Shown here in pieces: positions 58,484 to 60,291 of a DNA stretch of 60,291 bases; within the stretch, counting starts at the first letter, position 1; every line of letters starts with the position of its first letter. Under the pieces are notes generated by a model. It did not search any database. It was not told the origin of the DNA and saw only the letters and a program-made list of their open reading frames with translations. The stretch covers positions 1 through 60,291 of the forward strand of contig CACMAZ010000008.1 of assembly GCA_902611815.1 (NCBI GenBank). Direction: 5' to 3'. The translations under genes were made by a program, and so were the position numbers. This DNA is from an uncultured Pelagibacteraceae bacterium (GTDB lineage: Bacteria > Pseudomonadota > Alphaproteobacteria > Pelagibacterales > Pelagibacteraceae).

Positions 58484-59202
58484 GCCTAACAAATAAGGAA
58501 ATAGAAAGATATTCGAGGCAAATTATTCTTAAAGATATTGGTATCAATGGACAAAAAAAACTTAAAAAATCAAAAGTTTTAATCGTTGGTCTTGGAGGAC
58601 TAGGTTGTCCTGTAGCAGAATACTTGAGTCGAGCTGGGGTTGGAACAATAGGCTTAATTGACCATGACAAAGTTAATTTATCTAATATCCATAGGCAATC
58701 CATATTTACTACTAGTGATATTAAAAAATACAAAGTTGATGCAGTAAAGCAAAGATTAAAAAAAGTTAATCCTCACATTAAAATAAAGAGCTTTAAGAAA
58801 AAAATTGATGATTTTAACACAAAAAAAATAATACAATCTTTTGATATAATAATAGATGGGACTGATAATTTTAGTAGTAAATTTTTAATAAATAAATTTT
58901 CTAAAATTTTAAAAAAAGTTTTAATTTCAGGGGCAATAGGAAAATTTGATGGACATATTTTTGGGTTCAATTTTTCAAAAAAAACAAAACCTTGCTTGGA
59001 GTCTTTTTATCAAGGTACACCTGATGATGACTTAGCTACTTGTGAAGAAGATGGAGTAATTGGTACAGTTGCAGGTATAGTTGGCAATATTCAAGCTAAT
59101 GAAGCTATTAAATATATTTTAAATGTTGGAAAGTGTTTAAATGGAAAAGTTTTAATTATTAATTTGTTAAATTTAGAATTCAGAATATGCGATTTAATAT
59201 AA
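58480..59202 (+). CDS. MoeB/ThiF/HesA-family adenylyltransferase lacking the zinc Cys pairs
   Basis: E1-like enzyme that adenylates the C-terminus of a small ubiquitin-like sulfur carrier (MoaD or ThiS type). It has YSRQIILKDIGINGQKKL, the nucleotide fold VGLGGLGCPVAEYL (GLGGLG 37-42), IDHDKVNLSNIHRQ with the catalytic Arg, and IDGTDNFSSKFLINK. The region PCLESFYQGTPDD has one Cys where MoeB has a zinc CxxC, and the C-terminus stops at FRICDLI without the second CxxC. At 240 residues it lacks any rhodanese domain. The ThiF versus MoeB choice is open. Confidence 0.85.
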   Translation: MSLTNKEIERYSRQIILKDIGINGQKKLKKSKVLIVGLGGLGCPVAEYLSRAGVGTIGLIDHDKVNLSNIHRQSIFTTSDIKKYKVDAVKQRLKKVNPHIKIKSFKKKIDDFNTKKIIQSFDIIIDGTDNFSSKFLINKFSKILKKVLISGAIGKFDGHIFGFNFSKKTKPCLESFYQGTPDDDLATCEEDGVIGTVAGIVGNIQANEAIKYILNVGKCLNGKVLIINLLNLEFRICDLI

Positions 59203-59645
59203 TAAATACGTTTAGGATAATATTTATATTTTTTTTTCTAATTTTTTTAAATGATACAAAAGCAGAAGAAAATTACTTTCTTTCTTTGAAATATAATAAG
59301 GTAAATGTAAGATATGGTCCTGGGTTAGACTACCCAATTAAATTTGTATACTTAAAAAAAAATTTTCCAGTTGAAATAATTGATGAAAAGGAGAATTTTA
59401 GAAAAATTCTAGATTATAAAAATAATGGTGGATGGGTTCATAGATCTCAGCTTAAAAAAAACAAATCATTAATTACACTTCAGGAAAAAATACTCTTTAA
59501 AAATTCTACAAAATATTCAACACCAATAGCAGTAATTAAAAGTGGTAGATTATTGATTGTTAAAAAAGAAGAAAAAAAATGGTTTAAAGTGGAAACTGGA
59601 AACTATGTGGGATGGATTAATAATGAATATTTGTGGGGTGACTAG
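59187..59645 (+). CDS. Exported bacterial SH3-domain protein
   Basis: A 152-residue protein with a signal peptide (about 1-27, ending TKAEE). A first SH3 repeat has YNKVNVRYGPGLDYPIKFVY and GGWVHRSQL; a second has NSTKYSTPIAVIKSGRL and NYVGWINNEYLWG. Such SH3_4 proteins are periplasmic and may bind cell-wall material. It overlaps the ThiF-like gene by 16 bases and the convergent DUF2061 gene by four. Confidence 0.88.
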   Translation: MRFNIINTFRIIFIFFFLIFLNDTKAEENYFLSLKYNKVNVRYGPGLDYPIKFVYLKKNFPVEIIDEKENFRKILDYKNNGGWVHRSQLKKNKSLITLQEKILFKNSTKYSTPIAVIKSGRLLIVKKEEKKWFKVETGNYVGWINNEYLWGD

Positions 59646-59887
59646 GACTTTTTACTTTTACTTGCCCACCACTTATCTAAAACAAAGTACCAAACTGAAT
59701 TTGCTATTGGTTCAACAATTGCATCTGTCAAGGCAATCATAAAAGATACATCTGCCACAAGCATCAATACTGTAATAGCAATTGCAAAGTGACCAATTGT
59801 ATAAACAATTGTTCTTAATATTGAGCCTTTGTTATTTTTGTAAACGTCTCTACTTACCTCAAATATGCCTTTGGTAAATTCAGTCAT
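59642..59887 (-). CDS. DUF2061-like small membrane protein
   Basis: An 81-residue protein with two hydrophobic segments (about 28-45 and 48-70), a basic N-terminal part before the first, and WYFVLDKWW near the end, resembling the DUF2061 pattern. The function is unknown. Its ATG shares one base with the stop of the upstream hydroxylase-like gene, so the pair is coupled. Confidence 0.65.
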   Translation of the reverse strand: MTEFTKGIFEVSRDVYKNNKGSILRTIVYTIGHFAIAITVLMLVADVSFMIALTDAIVEPIANSVWYFVLDKWWASKSKKS

Positions 59888-60291
59888 TACTTAAATGGAC
59901 TGTCTAATACACACGCTACTAGGTGTATTCTCGCTTGCTCCCCTCCATTAAAAAAATTATGGTATTTAGTGTTATTTGTTATCCAAACCTTTCCATCAGC
60001 TGGTAAATGTTTTGCAACGTTTTCGATTACCATTGAACAACCTGGGTTTGTTATTATTGGAACATGTAATCTGCACTCTGGGTCTTTATGCCAACTTAAA
60101 GTAGATCTCGGTTCTTTTAATAATAATCTTACTCTTCCTAACTTAAACTTTTTACTTAAAGTTTCATATACTTCTTTGAAATAGGTTTTTTCAAATTCTG
60201 GTAAAAGTTTAGTATATTTAGACTCATCAATTTCTACATCTCTTGAAACTTCTTTTCCTGTCTCGTCTGCTATGGTCCAATATTTACCTCT
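59887..60291 (-). CDS. Aspartyl/asparaginyl beta-hydroxylase-like protein, 5' end outside the window
   Basis: The last 134 codons of a minus-strand gene run off the window edge. The visible part contains LGRVRLLLKEPRSTLSWHKD and a later YHNFFNGGEQARIHLVACVL. The HxD and distal His/Arg arrangement is that of 2-oxoglutarate/Fe(II) enzymes of the Asp/Asn beta-hydroxylase family. The N-terminus and exact substrate are not visible. The stop overlaps the DUF2061 start (TAATG). Confidence 0.75.
   Translation of the reverse strand, partial: RGKYWTIADETGKEVSRDVEIDESKYTKLLPEFEKTYFKEVYETLSKKFKLGRVRLLLKEPRSTLSWHKDPECRLHVPIITNPGCSMVIENVAKHLPADGKVWITNNTKYHNFFNGGEQARIHLVACVLDSPFK

Overview
This 60 kb window is very AT-rich, densely packed chromosome from a streamlined alphaproteobacterium, almost certainly of the SAR11 clade (Pelagibacterales). 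The support is the strong A/T bias, gaps that are mostly under 100 bases, many ATGA and TAATG stop/start overlaps, and alphaproteobacterial gene pairs such as rpsT-dnaA, ubiE-ubiB-coaBC-dut and helicase-fdxA-carD. The RegB-type kinase also fits. No transposase, integrase, phage gene, CRISPR array or rRNA operon is visible. No stretch over 300 bases lacks a gene. The longest gaps are 53115-53368, 41461-41657, 34525-34705 and 28720-28889.

Layout. At 1-4.7 kb are the 3' part of a cobT-like gene, a RegB-type redox kinase and gyrB. After tRNA-Ser(GGA), 4.9-11.6 kb is a cell-surface glycan block: galE, glycosyltransferases of the GT2, GT17, DUF4422 and unassigned types, a methyltransferase and a membrane glycosyltransferase. 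At 11.6-21.2 kb a leftward translation cluster runs GT4-thrS-infC-rpmI-rplT-pheS-pheT-lepA. At 21.2-30.5 kb are an alpha/beta hydrolase, an SDR protein, glutamate synthase (gltD-gltB), uppP and an EamA transporter. At 30.5-35.8 kb are an unusual pyruvate dehydrogenase, whose AceE carries the lipoyl domain while AceF lacks one, and a thiolase. After tRNA-Arg(ACG), 36-41.5 kb holds a thioesterase, a racemase, a SUV3-like helicase, a TerB-like protein, FdxA, CarD and a previously hidden 23-codon gene for a Lys/Arg/Ala peptide. At 41.6-50.6 kb are an acyl-CoA ligase, tRNA-Leu(CAA), a VTT protein, dsbB, coq7, HNH, an esterase, HIG1, TlpA, argH, a small lipoprotein, lysA and plsC. At 50.6-60.3 kb are dnaN, dnaA (split by a one-base shift in an A8 run), rpsT, mutM, ubiE, ubiB, coaBC, dut, a ThiF-like gene, an SH3 protein, a DUF2061 protein and the end of an Asp/Asn-hydroxylase-like gene.

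How the genes relate. Most are single-copy housekeeping genes: replication (gyrB, dnaA, dnaN, mutM, dut), translation, nitrogen assimilation (gltBD), ubiquinone (ubiE, ubiB, coq7), CoA (coaBC), and Arg and Lys synthesis. The accessory signal is in the glycan block and in regulatory or micro-gene DNA. The best leads are the 23-codon basic peptide with its own promoter, leader hairpin and shared terminator; the lipoyl-AceE fusion; the dnaA slip site; and a TGCA-N9-TGCA palindrome between gltD and uppP. All homology calls come from reading motifs; no database search was run.
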